This document shows positions 43,531 through 52,593 of a DNA stretch of 64,000 bases, in pieces. The translations under genes were made by a program, and so were the position numbers. The DNA lies in the NCBI RefSeq assembly GCF_009755885.1, contig NZ_VYIX01000001.1:392419-456418 (forward strand), in the 5' to 3' direction. How positions within the stretch are numbered: the stretch's first letter is position 1; each line of letters starts with the position of its first letter. The notes beneath the pieces were generated by a model that ran no database searches, was not told where the DNA came from, and saw nothing but the letters and a program-made list of their open reading frames with translations. This DNA comes from Brachyspira sp. SAP_772. Its GTDB lineage: Bacteria > Spirochaetota > Brachyspiria > Brachyspirales > Brachyspiraceae.

Positions 43531-43815
43531 ATGAAGCGAATATTTTTTGTATTATCTATTATATTATTCACATTTTTTATTTCTTGTGAAAAAGATAAAA
43601 AGAATATAGAAAAACAAGTTGATAAGCTGCTTGAAAATGTTGATGAAAAGATTGATGAAGGTTTAAATACTGCCAATGATGCTATAGACAGTAGTTTAGA
43701 TAAGGCAGGAGAGACTATAGAAGATGTAAAGAAGAATGCTGAGGATACTTTAAGTAAATCATTAGAAGAGGCATCTAAAACTATAGAAGAAGCAAAAGAG
43801 AATTTAAAAAAGTAA
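43531..43815 (+). CDS. small amphipathic-helix lipoprotein
   Basis: A 94-residue lipoprotein. The signal ends F-I-S-C (Cys19). The rest is almost wholly helical, with Lys/Glu/Asp and Ala in an 11-residue pattern (DKLLENVDEKIDEGLNTAND, AGETIEDVKKNAEDTLSK), as in LEA-like or apolipoprotein-like proteins that lie along membranes. It is the first gene of a run with flavodoxin 4 nt downstream. No function can be given. Confidence 0.7.
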   Translation: MKRIFFVLSIILFTFFISCEKDKKNIEKQVDKLLENVDEKIDEGLNTANDAIDSSLDKAGETIEDVKKNAEDTLSKSLEEASKTIEEAKENLKK

Positions 43816-43819
43816 AGTT

Positions 43820-44251
43820 ATGAATAAAAAAATAGCTATAGTTGTCTGGAGTAAAACGGGCAATACTAAGCTTATGGCAAATGCTCTTAAAGAGGGTATA
43901 GAACTTCAAAAATGTCAAGCGGATATGTTTAAGGCATATGATTTTGATAGAAATAAAGCCGAGGAATATTCTACAATAGCTTTAGGCTGTCCTGCTATGG
44001 GGGCTGAAACTTTGGAAGATACTGAGTTTTTGCCCATGTATAATGATATAAAATCTGTTCTTAAAGATAAAAGGATATTTTTGTTTGGTTCTTATAGTTG
44101 GGGTGATGGTAAATGGATGCGGGATTGGGCTGAAGATGCAAAGAATAATAATATTACTTTATTTAGAGAACCTATTATAGCAAAAGAAAAACCTACAGAT
44201 GATATATTATTAAAAATGAAGGAAGTTGGAGAGGATTTGTCAAGAGATTAA
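43820..44251 (+). CDS. flavodoxin
   Basis: A 143-residue short-chain flavodoxin, an FMN electron carrier. The FMN-phosphate loop is VVWSKTGNTKLMA (8-20), with Trp10 and Ser11 instead of the usual YSGTGNT. LGCPAMGAETLE and FGSYSWGDGKWMRDWAE form the isoalloxazine-binding loops with an aromatic residue on either side. It starts 4 nt after the small lipoprotein gene. In anaerobes, flavodoxin replaces ferredoxin under iron limitation (family knowledge). Confidence 0.93.
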   Translation: MNKKIAIVVWSKTGNTKLMANALKEGIELQKCQADMFKAYDFDRNKAEEYSTIALGCPAMGAETLEDTEFLPMYNDIKSVLKDKRIFLFGSYSWGDGKWMRDWAEDAKNNNITLFREPIIAKEKPTDDILLKMKEVGEDLSRD

Positions 44252-44273
44252 AAATTATTGGAGGAAATCTTTA

Positions 44274-44888
44274 ATGGATAAAAAAATTATTATTACTATT
44301 AGCAGGGAGTTTGGAAGCGGGGGAAGATTTATAGGAGAGAATGTTGCTAAAAAGTTAGGTATTGCTTTTTATGATAAGGCAATTATAGAGATGGCTTCTG
44401 ATAAAACAGGATTTTCTCCTGATTATATAAAAGAAAATGAACAAAAATTAACTTCTCCTTCTCTTTTTAATTTTGCTATATCTGGTTCTTATGCTGGTAA
44501 TATGGTATTTGGCAATGGAGAATCTTTGCAAGACACTATGTTTTTTGCTCAAAGCAATGTTATTAAAGAAATTGCTAGTAAACATTCTTGTGTGATAGTG
44601 GGAAGATGTGCTGATTATGTTTTAGAGAAATTTGAAAATTGTATTAATGTTTTTATACATTCAGACATGCAAAGTAAAATAAATAGAGCTGTTAATGAAT
44701 ATAAATTAGATAGTAATAGCATAGAAAAGATTCTTAAAGACAGAGATAAATTAAGAGCTAAACATTATAATTATTATACTGGAAGAGTATGGGGCGATGC
44801 TAGAAATTATGATGCTTGTTTTAATAGTGATTATATAGGCTTAGAAAAAGTAGAAGATATTATAGCAGATATGGCTAAAAGTTTATAA
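44274..44888 (+). CDS. cytidylate kinase-like protein
   Basis: A 204-residue P-loop protein of the cytidylate-kinase-like family. The start at ATG 44274 follows GGAGGAAA; an earlier in-frame codon lies within the flavodoxin gene. The modified P-loop is SREFGSGGRFIGENVAKKLG (9-28). VIVGRCADYVL is the family's GRG-type motif, and RDKLRAKHYNYYTGRVWGD carries the lid arginines. Members occur widely without assigned substrate; phosphorylation of a nucleotide or a related small molecule is likely. It sits in an operon between flavodoxin and a PHP phosphoesterase. Confidence 0.85.
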   Translation: MDKKIIITISREFGSGGRFIGENVAKKLGIAFYDKAIIEMASDKTGFSPDYIKENEQKLTSPSLFNFAISGSYAGNMVFGNGESLQDTMFFAQSNVIKEIASKHSCVIVGRCADYVLEKFENCINVFIHSDMQSKINRAVNEYKLDSNSIEKILKDRDKLRAKHYNYYTGRVWGDARNYDACFNSDYIGLEKVEDIIADMAKSL

Positions 44889-44902
44889 GGATTTATCCGC
44901 TA

Positions 44903-45616
44903 ATGAAAATAATAGCCGATTTGCATACACATACAATAGCAAGCCAGCATGCTTTTAGCACTGTAGATGAAATTATAAATGCTGCTAAGGAAAATGGGTT
45001 TTTAGCTGTTGCTATTACTGACCATGGTCCTAAATCTAGCGATGGAGCTAAGACTATACATTTTAAATCTATGCATAATATACCTGAATATGTTAATGGT
45101 ATTAGGGTGCTTAGGGGAGTTGAGGCTAATATTATAGATTATGATGGAAATATTGATTTGAGAAAAAATGTTCTTGAATGTTTAGATTTTGTTATAGCTT
45201 CTTATCATGAGGATTCTATTACTCCTTCAAATATAGAATCTCATACTAATGGGTATATTGGTTTGATAAAAAATAATTATGTTGATTGTCTTGGACATGT
45301 GGGTAATCCTAAGTTTGAATTTGATATGGAAAAGATAATTAAACTTTGCAAAGAATATAATAAGCTTATAGAAATTAATTCTTCTTCTTTTAAAGTGAGA
45401 AAGGGTAGTGATAAAAATTGCAAAGATGTGGCATTATTATGCAAAAAATATAATTTAAATATTGTAGTTACTTCAGATTCTCATTCAAAGTACAATGTAG
45501 GCAATCATGAAGCTGCTTTAAATATGCTTGAAGATATTAATTTTCCAGAAGAGTTAGTTTTGAATGCAGATTTTGACAGGCTTATGAATTATCTAAATAA
45601 TAGAAACAGAAATTAA
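44903..45616 (+). CDS. PHP-domain phosphoesterase (YcdX-like)
   Basis: A 237-residue trinuclear-metal PHP hydrolase. All metal motifs are visible in order: DLHTHT (His7, His9), AITDHGP, GVEANI, SYHED, GHVGNP and TSDSHSK. This matches the YcdX subfamily of phosphatases, whose substrates are poorly known. It lies 14 nt after the cytidylate-kinase-like gene, the fourth gene of the run. Its stop is 11 nt from the stop of rlmN on the other strand. Confidence 0.92.
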   Translation: MKIIADLHTHTIASQHAFSTVDEIINAAKENGFLAVAITDHGPKSSDGAKTIHFKSMHNIPEYVNGIRVLRGVEANIIDYDGNIDLRKNVLECLDFVIASYHEDSITPSNIESHTNGYIGLIKNNYVDCLGHVGNPKFEFDMEKIIKLCKEYNKLIEINSSSFKVRKGSDKNCKDVALLCKKYNLNIVVTSDSHSKYNVGNHEAALNMLEDINFPEELVLNADFDRLMNYLNNRNRN

Positions 45617-45627
45617 GTATTATAATA

Positions 45628-46656
45628 TTATTGATTTTTTACAGCAAGCTGTCCGCATCCTGCTAAAATCTCTTGACCTTGTTTAAATCTCTCAACAACT
45701 TCTATTCCATTGTCTTTTAATATGGATTTAAATCTCAATATAATATCTTTATTTGGTCTTTGTAGTTCTGGGGCATGTTCTACAGGGTTCATAGGTATAA
45801 TATTCACTTTGAAAGGAAACTCTTTTTTCAAGTTTACCAATCTATAAGCATCATTAACAGAATCATTAACATCTTTTATTAAAACCCACTCAAAAGTAAT
45901 CATTCTTTTTCCATTTTTGCTGTATCTTTTAAGTATGTTTATAAGATTTTCTATTGGATATTTTTTATTTATAGGCATTATTTTATCGCGAACTTCATTT
46001 TTAAGAGAATGTAAAGAAACTGCCAATCTACAATCTAAATCTCTTTCTATTAATTGTTTTATCCCCGCAACTTCTCCTGATGTTGAGATTGTAATATGTC
46101 TTATACCTAAATTAAATCCTTTATAAGAGTTGATTGTGTCTATTGCTTTAAATAAATTCTTTGTATTAGCTAAAGGTTCCCCCATACCCATAAACACTAT
46201 AGAATTGACCTTTTTTGTAACAGCACGCATTAATATAAACTCGGCAAGTATTTCATCAGCAGTAAGGTTTCGAGATAGTCCCATGCTTCCTGTAGCACAA
46301 AAAGCACATCCATATCCGCATCCAACCTGTGATGATAAACAAAAAGTTATTCTGTCATTTTTACCGAGTATTACAGATTCTATTTTTTTCTTATCATATA
46401 ATGATATTAATAATTTTCTCGTACCATATTCATCTTCTGTGATGGATTCTATTTTTGAATTATGTATGAAATAATTTTCATCTAATAATGCTCTTAAATC
46501 TTTTGGAATATTACTCATCTCATCAAAAGAGATAGCATACTTTTTATATATCCAATTTAGTATTTGAGATGCATGAAACTTAGGAAAATTATTCTCAATA
46601 CAGAATTTAGATAAATCCTCTTCTGATACATTCATTATAGATATTTTTTTTGGCAT
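45628..46656 (-). CDS. rlmN: 23S rRNA/tRNA adenine-2-methyltransferase RlmN
   Basis: Radical SAM methyltransferase that makes 2-methyladenosine in 23S rRNA (position 2503) and some tRNAs. The 342 residues hold the cluster motif CGYGCAFC (Cys113, 117, 120). The methyl-carrying and resolving cysteines are Cys106 (CLSSQVGC) and Cys334 (AGCGQL). GMGEPLAN, SLHSLKNEVRD and PMNPVEH complete the pattern. Length and order of motifs are normal. Confidence 0.97.
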   Translation of the reverse strand: MPKKISIMNVSEEDLSKFCIENNFPKFHASQILNWIYKKYAISFDEMSNIPKDLRALLDENYFIHNSKIESITEDEYGTRKLLISLYDKKKIESVILGKNDRITFCLSSQVGCGYGCAFCATGSMGLSRNLTADEILAEFILMRAVTKKVNSIVFMGMGEPLANTKNLFKAIDTINSYKGFNLGIRHITISTSGEVAGIKQLIERDLDCRLAVSLHSLKNEVRDKIMPINKKYPIENLINILKRYSKNGKRMITFEWVLIKDVNDSVNDAYRLVNLKKEFPFKVNIIPMNPVEHAPELQRPNKDIILRFKSILKDNGIEVVERFKQGQEILAGCGQLAVKNQ

Positions 46657-46722
46657 ATGTCTTAATTTTTTATTATGTATTATTTTTTAGCTTATAACCT
46701 ATAAGCTTATTAATCAAACTCC

Positions 46723-46959
46723 TCAGCAGCTTGTCTTAGGTTTATTTGAACTGCTTGAAGAAGATGATGTACTGTTTTTTCCTTTATAATCATTAACATA
46801 AAAACCAGAGCCTTTAAATATTACTCCAGCATTTAAAGAAATTATTCTTTTAGCACTTCCTTTACATACAGGACATTTAGCTTTAGGTTCAGCAGTCATA
46901 GACTGAAACTCTTCAAACTCATGTCCGCATTTTTTACATTTATATTCATAAGTAGGCAT
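46723..46959 (-). CDS. FmdB-type zinc ribbon protein
   Basis: A 78-residue protein starting with the FmdB/CxxC_CxxC_SSSS pattern: MPTYEYKCKKCGHEF with Cys8 and Cys11, then CPVCKGS with two more cysteines binding zinc. GVIFKGSGFYVNDYK follows, and a Ser-rich tail ends in Cys. These small proteins are widespread and were linked to regulation of formamidase and amidase genes in one case; the general role is unknown. It lies 66 nt upstream of rlmN on the same strand. Confidence 0.9.
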   Translation of the reverse strand: MPTYEYKCKKCGHEFEEFQSMTAEPKAKCPVCKGSAKRIISLNAGVIFKGSGFYVNDYKGKNSTSSSSSSSNKPKTSC

Positions 46960-47028
46960 AATTCTTAATCTCCAAATTAATTTAATAAAAAACTATATAT
47001 CAAAATAAAAATCTGTCAAGTATCTAAA

Positions 47029-49032
47029 TTACTTTAAATATTTCTCAAACCAGTTAGTAATTTCTTCTAATCTTCTAAGTCTATGTTTTGGTTTTCCGCT
47101 TCTTGAGAGTTCATGATTTTCGCCTTTAAATAAGCATATTCTTGATTCAACACCATAATATTTTAAAGCAGTAAACATTTGAAAGGCTTGAGTTTGATAG
47201 CATCTATAATCTTCTTCGCTATGTATAAATAGGGTAGGAGTTTTAGCATTGTTTGCATATTTTAATGGAGACTGTTCCCATAATTTATCAAAACCGCTGC
47301 AAACATCTCCGCCTAATTCATCAGGATTAAAATAATAACCTATATCGGTAGTGCCGAAATCATCTATCCAGTTTGATATAGAACGCTGAGAAATTGCACA
47401 TTTAAATCTATCAGTATGCCCTATTATCCAATTAACCATAAAACCGCCATAAGAACCGCCTGTTACACCTAATTTGCTTTTGTCTATATTAGTATATTTT
47501 TCAAGAACAACATCAGTAAACTTCATTATGTCTTCATAATCTATAGTACCGTATATTTTTCTTATATCAGCAAATGCATTTCCTTTTCCTTCGCTTCCTC
47601 GAGGGTTGCAGAAAAATACAAAATACCCCATATTAGCCCAAACCTGCATTTCATTAAAAAATATTTCTCCGTAAGCTGTTTTTGGTCCGCCATGTATATC
47701 AAGTATTGCGGGATATTTTTTGTTTTCATCATAATTTATTGGCTTTAGTACCCATCCTTCTATTTCAAAATTATTATTTGTTTTAAATGAAATTTTTTCT
47801 GGTATTGATAAGCTTTTTTCTTTTAGAACATCTTCATTAAAAAAAGTTAATTGCTTTTCTAAACCATTGTTAATAAAATATATCTCTTCAAGTTTCAAAT
47901 CTCTAAAACCTATAAAATATATATTATCATTATTAGAAACATCAAAACAATTAACAGCTCCTTGTTTACTTGTTATAGTGTTTATATTGCCTTTTAAGTC
48001 TAAGCACTTTATATGAGCATTTTCATTTTCTGTGCATACAAAATATATTTTATCTTTATAAACTCTAATGTCTTTACCGCCTCCATAAGATGAGTCTGTT
48101 CCTATCATATTGCCAAGTCCATTATCATAATGATATACTAAATTAATATTATTATTTTCATCTATTAAATAAAAACTGCTATTTTCATTGAGTCCATATT
48201 TCTTCATGTCTGTCATAACAGAAATAATTTTTTCTTTATTATCATTATCAATTACAAAATCAGCAAAATATATAGCATATTTATTAGAATCTATAATAAC
48301 TTTTTCTCTTATGTTGTTAATATCATTTATATCATACAAACGAAGTTCTGTAGTTGTAGGGGCTTTATCTTTAAAAGAGTTTATAATGCATAACACTTTA
48401 CCATTTTTATATTTAAAAGAGTTCACATTACTATAGTCATCTGTAATGGAAGTTAATTTGTTTTCTTTTTTATTGTAATGATAAAGCCTCTCTCTTTTTT
48501 TGTTTGTAATTCCTACATTATTAACCCAAAAAGGAATTTCATCAAACACTTCATAATCAGCTTCTTCTTTAGCCCATTCCAAATAATTATCTTCTTTTCT
48601 TTTTTTCTCTCTATTAATATCATAAATAGCTTTTATTAAAAAATTGTTTGCATCTATTGAGTATAAATCTACTACCTCAAGCTCAATATTAAATAAACTC
48701 TCTGCCTCTCCTCCATTAATATTGATAGAATAAAACAGAGAATAATCAATAAACTCTTCATCTTTTTTGTTTTTCAATTCTTCATCTCTTAATGATGATT
48801 TAAATATTATAGTATCATTATTAAGCCAAGATACAAGACTAACATCTTTTACCGAAGTGAGTTTATATATTTTATTTTTTTCAATATTATAAATAAAAGC
48901 ATCAGAGATATAGTTGTTTTTCTCATAATCTTGATTGCTTTTTACAAACACTAGATTTTTATTATCTTTTGAAAGCTCTATGTTAGATAAAAAATTAAAA
49001 TTTAAAAAATCTTTAATGTTTAAACTTTCCAT
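47029..49032 (-). CDS. prolyl oligopeptidase-family (S9) peptidase
   Basis: A 667-residue serine peptidase of the acylaminoacyl-peptidase/S9C type. An N-terminal seven-bladed-type propeller region (about 1-400) is followed by an alpha/beta hydrolase (about 405-667). The catalytic triad is visible as the Ser in GGSYGGFM, the Asp in HSEEDYRCY and the His in KGENHELSRSG. GGPKTAYGEIFFNEMQ and FCNPRGSEGKG are diagnostic. No signal peptide is seen, so it acts on cytoplasmic oligopeptides. It is co-directional with psuG, which starts 29 nt upstream of its own start. Confidence 0.92.
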   Translation of the reverse strand: MESLNIKDFLNFNFLSNIELSKDNKNLVFVKSNQDYEKNNYISDAFIYNIEKNKIYKLTSVKDVSLVSWLNNDTIIFKSSLRDEELKNKKDEEFIDYSLFYSININGGEAESLFNIELEVVDLYSIDANNFLIKAIYDINREKKRKEDNYLEWAKEEADYEVFDEIPFWVNNVGITNKKRERLYHYNKKENKLTSITDDYSNVNSFKYKNGKVLCIINSFKDKAPTTTELRLYDINDINNIREKVIIDSNKYAIYFADFVIDNDNKEKIISVMTDMKKYGLNENSSFYLIDENNNINLVYHYDNGLGNMIGTDSSYGGGKDIRVYKDKIYFVCTENENAHIKCLDLKGNINTITSKQGAVNCFDVSNNDNIYFIGFRDLKLEEIYFINNGLEKQLTFFNEDVLKEKSLSIPEKISFKTNNNFEIEGWVLKPINYDENKKYPAILDIHGGPKTAYGEIFFNEMQVWANMGYFVFFCNPRGSEGKGNAFADIRKIYGTIDYEDIMKFTDVVLEKYTNIDKSKLGVTGGSYGGFMVNWIIGHTDRFKCAISQRSISNWIDDFGTTDIGYYFNPDELGGDVCSGFDKLWEQSPLKYANNAKTPTLFIHSEEDYRCYQTQAFQMFTALKYYGVESRICLFKGENHELSRSGKPKHRLRRLEEITNWFEKYLK

Positions 49033-49061
49033 ATGAATAAAATCCGATTAAAAAATATTTA

Positions 49062-49988
49062 TTATTTTTGTAAGTTTGAATAATTGTAAGCTATATTAGC
49101 AGCTACACGGCAATTATTATAAACCAATTCTTTATTAGCTTTGAGGCTCTTGTTTTCTGTTACACTATGAAGCTTAGCCAATATAAAAGGAGTTACTTTT
49201 TTACCAGATATATTTTTATCCTTTGCTTCTTTTACAGTATCTTCTATTATTTTGTCTATATAGCTTTTATCCATTTCATATTCTTCAGGTATAGGATTGC
49301 ATACAACAACCCCTCCATTTAAACCTAAAGCCCATTTTGTGTGAAGAATATTTGCTATATCTTCTATAGTGTCTATTTTATAATCAACATCAAAACCACT
49401 GTCTCTTGTATAAAAATTAGGGAACTTAGAAGTTTTATAACCAAGTACAGGAACCCCAAAAGTCTCAAGATATTCTAAAGTAAGCCCCAAATCTAATATT
49501 GATTTAGCCCCCGCACATACAACAGCAACATTTGTTTTGGCAAGTTCTTGTAAATCTGCAGATATATCAAAAGTATCCTGTGCATATCTATGTACTCCTC
49601 CAATTCCTCCTGTGGCAAATACTTTTATTCCTGCAAGAGAAGAAGCTATCATAGTTGTAGTTACAGTTGTGGCACCGTCTTTTTTTAAAGCTAATATTGC
49701 AGGTAAATCTCTTCTGCTTGTTTTGATAATATCTTTAGTGCTTCCCATATATTCAAGTTCATCTTTATTCAAACCTATTTTTATTTTTCCTTTTATTATG
49801 GCAATAGTAGCAGGTATGGCATTATTTTCTCTAATTATTTTTTCGCAATTTAAAGCACTTTCAACATTTTCAGGATAAGGCATTCCATGTGATATTATTG
49901 TGCTTTCTAATGCGACTACTGCCTTTTTTTTATCCAAAGCAGTTTTTACTTCTTCACTAATATCTAAAAAATCATTTAATTTATCCAT
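49062..49988 (-). CDS. psuG: pseudouridine-5'-phosphate glycosidase PsuG
   Basis: Splits pseudouridine 5'-phosphate to uracil and ribose 5-phosphate in pseudouridine catabolism. The 308 residues show VVALESTIISHGMPYPEN, SRRDLPAILALKKDGATTVTTTM (two parts), FATGGIGGVHR and VVCAGAKSILD, with the catalytic Lys/Asp pair in the last two segments. The usual partner, pseudouridine kinase PsuK, is not adjacent. The gene precedes the S9 peptidase by 29 nt and follows an outer-membrane-type protein by 11 nt on the same strand. Confidence 0.95.
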   Translation of the reverse strand: MDKLNDFLDISEEVKTALDKKKAVVALESTIISHGMPYPENVESALNCEKIIRENNAIPATIAIIKGKIKIGLNKDELEYMGSTKDIIKTSRRDLPAILALKKDGATTVTTTMIASSLAGIKVFATGGIGGVHRYAQDTFDISADLQELAKTNVAVVCAGAKSILDLGLTLEYLETFGVPVLGYKTSKFPNFYTRDSGFDVDYKIDTIEDIANILHTKWALGLNGGVVVCNPIPEEYEMDKSYIDKIIEDTVKEAKDKNISGKKVTPFILAKLHSVTENKSLKANKELVYNNCRVAANIAYNYSNLQK

Positions 49989-49999
49989 TTATAAAAATC

Positions 50000-50689
50000 C
50001 TACCTATTTCCCAAAACATTGAAAAAATATCCAAATTGTAATCCTAAATCTAATGAACTTATAGACTTACTTGCAATTCTAATATCACTCAAATAACCAT
50101 TATTATTGAAGTTTAGAGCAAAATCATAGTTAACATATACGCCTATAAGAAGATAATTTAATATATGGAAATCCAAAGAAAATTTTACATATGGTATTAA
50201 AGCATTTTCAAAAATATCGCTTATATCACCTCTATCAAGATAGTATCTTCTATTATATGCATATTCTGAAGAACTATCTTCTAAACGATAACTACCACTA
50301 ATAGGTATTTTTACTCCGCCGCCGCCTGATAAAGACATGAAAAAGAAATGAAACTTAAATACTCCCCCTATCATAAAACTATCAAATTGATAATTTTCAG
50401 TTGCTCTGTTTCCATTTATATCATATTTTAAAGCATAAGCATCATGATAATATCCAATATCAGCAAGTATTGATATGCCTGTGTTGTGAGTTATATCATT
50501 TCTCATTCCAATTAAAAAAGAATACCCCATATCAAAATCTCTAAAACTTGATGGAAGCTTTGATGCTGAATCTGCAATAGCACCGCTCATACCAAATTGA
50601 CCTATAAATCCTAAACTTAGACTTACAGCACTAAGATTAGAGTAAAATATTGAGCTGATTAATAATATAAATAGAAGAAATTTTTTCAT
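50000..50689 (-). CDS. small outer-membrane beta-barrel-like protein
   Basis: A 229-residue exported protein. The signal peptide (1-21, ending N-L-S-A) is followed by alternating strands with Gly and aromatic residues, about eight in number. Examples are SLSLGFIGQFGMSG, GISILADIGYYHD, FMIGGVFKFHFFFMSLSGGGG and SLDLGLQFGYFF. This is the pattern of an eight-stranded barrel. No family is recognised. It begins an apparent minus-strand run with psuG and the S9 peptidase. Confidence 0.68.
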   Translation of the reverse strand: MKKFLLFILLISSIFYSNLSAVSLSLGFIGQFGMSGAIADSASKLPSSFRDFDMGYSFLIGMRNDITHNTGISILADIGYYHDAYALKYDINGNRATENYQFDSFMIGGVFKFHFFFMSLSGGGGVKIPISGSYRLEDSSSEYAYNRRYYLDRGDISDIFENALIPYVKFSLDFHILNYLLIGVYVNYDFALNFNNNGYLSDIRIASKSISSLDLGLQFGYFFNVLGNR

Positions 50690-50733
50690 GTTTCACTCCT
50701 ATTTTAAATAGTTTAATTAAACTATTTAAAAAG

Positions 50734-51843
50734 TCAAGTAAATAACAAAATAGTAAATAAAATTATATAAACAAAATTATAATAAAATATAAAACCTCTC
50801 TTTTTTATTATAGATAAAATTATATTGTATATGGCATTAAGTAGTATGATTGCAATAAAAAGCTTTATATTAGAAACGTCATTTATTATTAAAAATAAAG
50901 AAAATATAATAATAAATATATTTGATATAATATAAGAAATATATTCATACTTATCTAATTTTTTATCTGCTCTAAACAAGAAAATTGTTTTTATAAATAG
51001 AATTAAAAATAAAATATATAAATAAAAAAATAATTTATGAGAGGATAATATATTGTTTTTTAAATTTAGTATTATTAATGATAGAGAGCTGATTGATATA
51101 AATATGCTTATGGTTCTTGATATAGTTATTGATAGTTTTGTGTTTTGCATTTTATTATATAGAAGATAAGCGAAGTATAATATAGAAGAACTTAATATAA
51201 TAAATATGCTATAAAATATTTTTAAGTTAAGCATATTGTTTTTTACTAAGAATATGGTGAGTTCTTTTACATCTAATTTGTTATTAAATTTTATTAAGGC
51301 AAGTATTGAAACAAAAATAATAAATAATACAAAGTATAATAAAAAAGCCCATATAATAATTTCAGCTATCATAGTGTAGAAATCATATAAATTGGATATT
51401 TGTTTTATATTGTATTTTATATATGAAAAAGCTAATGCAAAAATAATAAGCATATTGGCAGATAATATATGAATTAATAATTTTATATATTCTTTTGATA
51501 TACTCATTTTTATTAATAGCTCATATGGCAAATTATATAAATAAATTGATATTATAAATATTATTATAGCTGTTATAATTATAGATTTTAAGCATATTTT
51601 GTTGATTGAAAATAAAATATTAAGTATAAAAAAACTAAGAGGTATTAACAAAGAAAATAGTATTTTTAATAGAAACACAAATTCATTATTAAAAAACATT
51701 TCCAAATTAGATAAATTATCTGTAAGTTTATAAATATCTATTGTAACAAATGGCAATATATAAATAATAGAAATTATTAGAATAAAACTAATAGCTATTA
51801 TAATATCTTTTGTATTATTTTTTAATATATTTATTTTTTGCAT
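50734..51843 (-). CDS. polytopic membrane protein of unknown function
   Basis: A 369-residue protein with about eleven hydrophobic helices and hardly any soluble loop. It is dominated by Ile, Leu, Phe, Asn and Lys, as expected for very A+T-rich DNA. No conserved motif or family was recognised. It lies between the barrel protein (50000-50689) and the remnant and nuclease-like gene region on the other strand. Confidence 0.6.
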   Translation of the reverse strand: MQKINILKNNTKDIIIAISFILIISIIYILPFVTIDIYKLTDNLSNLEMFFNNEFVFLLKILFSLLIPLSFFILNILFSINKICLKSIIITAIIIFIISIYLYNLPYELLIKMSISKEYIKLLIHILSANMLIIFALAFSYIKYNIKQISNLYDFYTMIAEIIIWAFLLYFVLFIIFVSILALIKFNNKLDVKELTIFLVKNNMLNLKIFYSIFIILSSSILYFAYLLYNKMQNTKLSITISRTISIFISISSLSLIILNLKNNILSSHKLFFYLYILFLILFIKTIFLFRADKKLDKYEYISYIISNIFIIIFSLFLIINDVSNIKLFIAIILLNAIYNIILSIIKKRGFIFYYNFVYIILFTILLFT

Positions 51844-51926
51844 TACTATTTCCTAATTGATTAGTGATTATAAATCTTATATTATACGATGTCAACAAAT
51901 TATATATTTGAACGTTATTATTTTTT

Positions 51927-51978
51927 AGAAATAATAGGCAACGTTTTATATAAGCCAAAAACAATATTAAAAGTAAAT
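51927..51978 (+). pseudogene. fragment duplicated from the 3' part of the following gene
   Basis: This stretch matches 52371-52425, inside the gene that starts at 52048, at about nine of ten positions. AATAATAGGCAA, TTTATATAAGCCA and ATATTAAAAG are shared, with transition-type changes and one deleted triplet-breaking base. It is too short and frame-broken to be coding, so it is a decayed partial copy. Confidence 0.75.
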
Positions 51979-52003
51979 TAAAAAACTTTAATGATAAACT
52001 AAC

Positions 52004-52044
52004 TATAGTATAAATCTTTTTTTATTTCTTTAATTTATACTATA
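52004..52044. promoter_or_regulatory. 12-bp inverted repeat just before the start of the 52048 gene
   Basis: TATAGTATAAAT (52004-52015) is the exact inverse of ATTTATACTATA (52033-52044), 3 nt before ATG 52048. It may be an operator or an mRNA hairpin. A Shine-Dalgarno is not visible for this gene. Confidence 0.45.
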
Positions 52045-52047
52045 CTT

Positions 52048-52593
52048 ATGATTAACTTATTTGACACAGCAAAAAGAATATTAAACCCTTTCTTTGCCAA
52101 AAGGCACTTACTTGGTGATGACAATTTATTCAGCATTAATAATATTTTATCAAAAACCGCTGCTCTAGCATTTATAAGAGCAATAGATAAAGGAATAAAA
52201 GAAAAAATTGAGAAACTTAAAGATATTGATTGGACAAAAGATAATACGCTGCCTAACTTTCCTAAATCTTTTTTAGATGAATACGGACTTGAAGATAAAC
52301 CTATATTATTAAAAAAGAATATAATTGAAAAGAATAAACTAAATCACCCAGATATTACTGAAGAAGAAGCTAGAAGAATAATAGGCAATGCTTTATATAA
52401 GCCAGAAACTATATTAAAAGCAAATCCAAATAAACCAGCATATCATAATTTTATATCAAGAACAGATGACAAACATAGTGATATAGTATTACTAGAATTA
52501 TCTGATGAAAAAGAAAATTATGAAGTAATAAATTATCATATAATAAATAATCCTGCTAGAGATAGGAAAGTAAATATACATAAAAAGAGCTAG
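52048..52593 (+). CDS. short protein, possible phage-type BECR nuclease-like domain
   Basis: A 181-residue cytoplasmic-type protein with no clear family by eye. The C-terminal half (about 100-181) has NHPDITEEEARRIIGNALYKPETIL, FISRTDDKHSDIVLLELSD and NYHIINNPARDRK. Conserved polar residues (His, Arg, Thr, Asp) on a small alpha-plus-beta scaffold recall the PBECR/BECR endoribonuclease domains that cap phage MuF-type toxins. That assignment is tentative. The N-terminal half is helical. A fragment of it is repeated upstream and a G+C-rich structured element begins exactly at its stop codon, hinting at a mobile or phage-derived origin. Confidence 0.5.
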   Translation: MINLFDTAKRILNPFFAKRHLLGDDNLFSINNILSKTAALAFIRAIDKGIKEKIEKLKDIDWTKDNTLPNFPKSFLDEYGLEDKPILLKKNIIEKNKLNHPDITEEEARRIIGNALYKPETILKANPNKPAYHNFISRTDDKHSDIVLLELSDEKENYEVINYHIINNPARDRKVNIHKKS

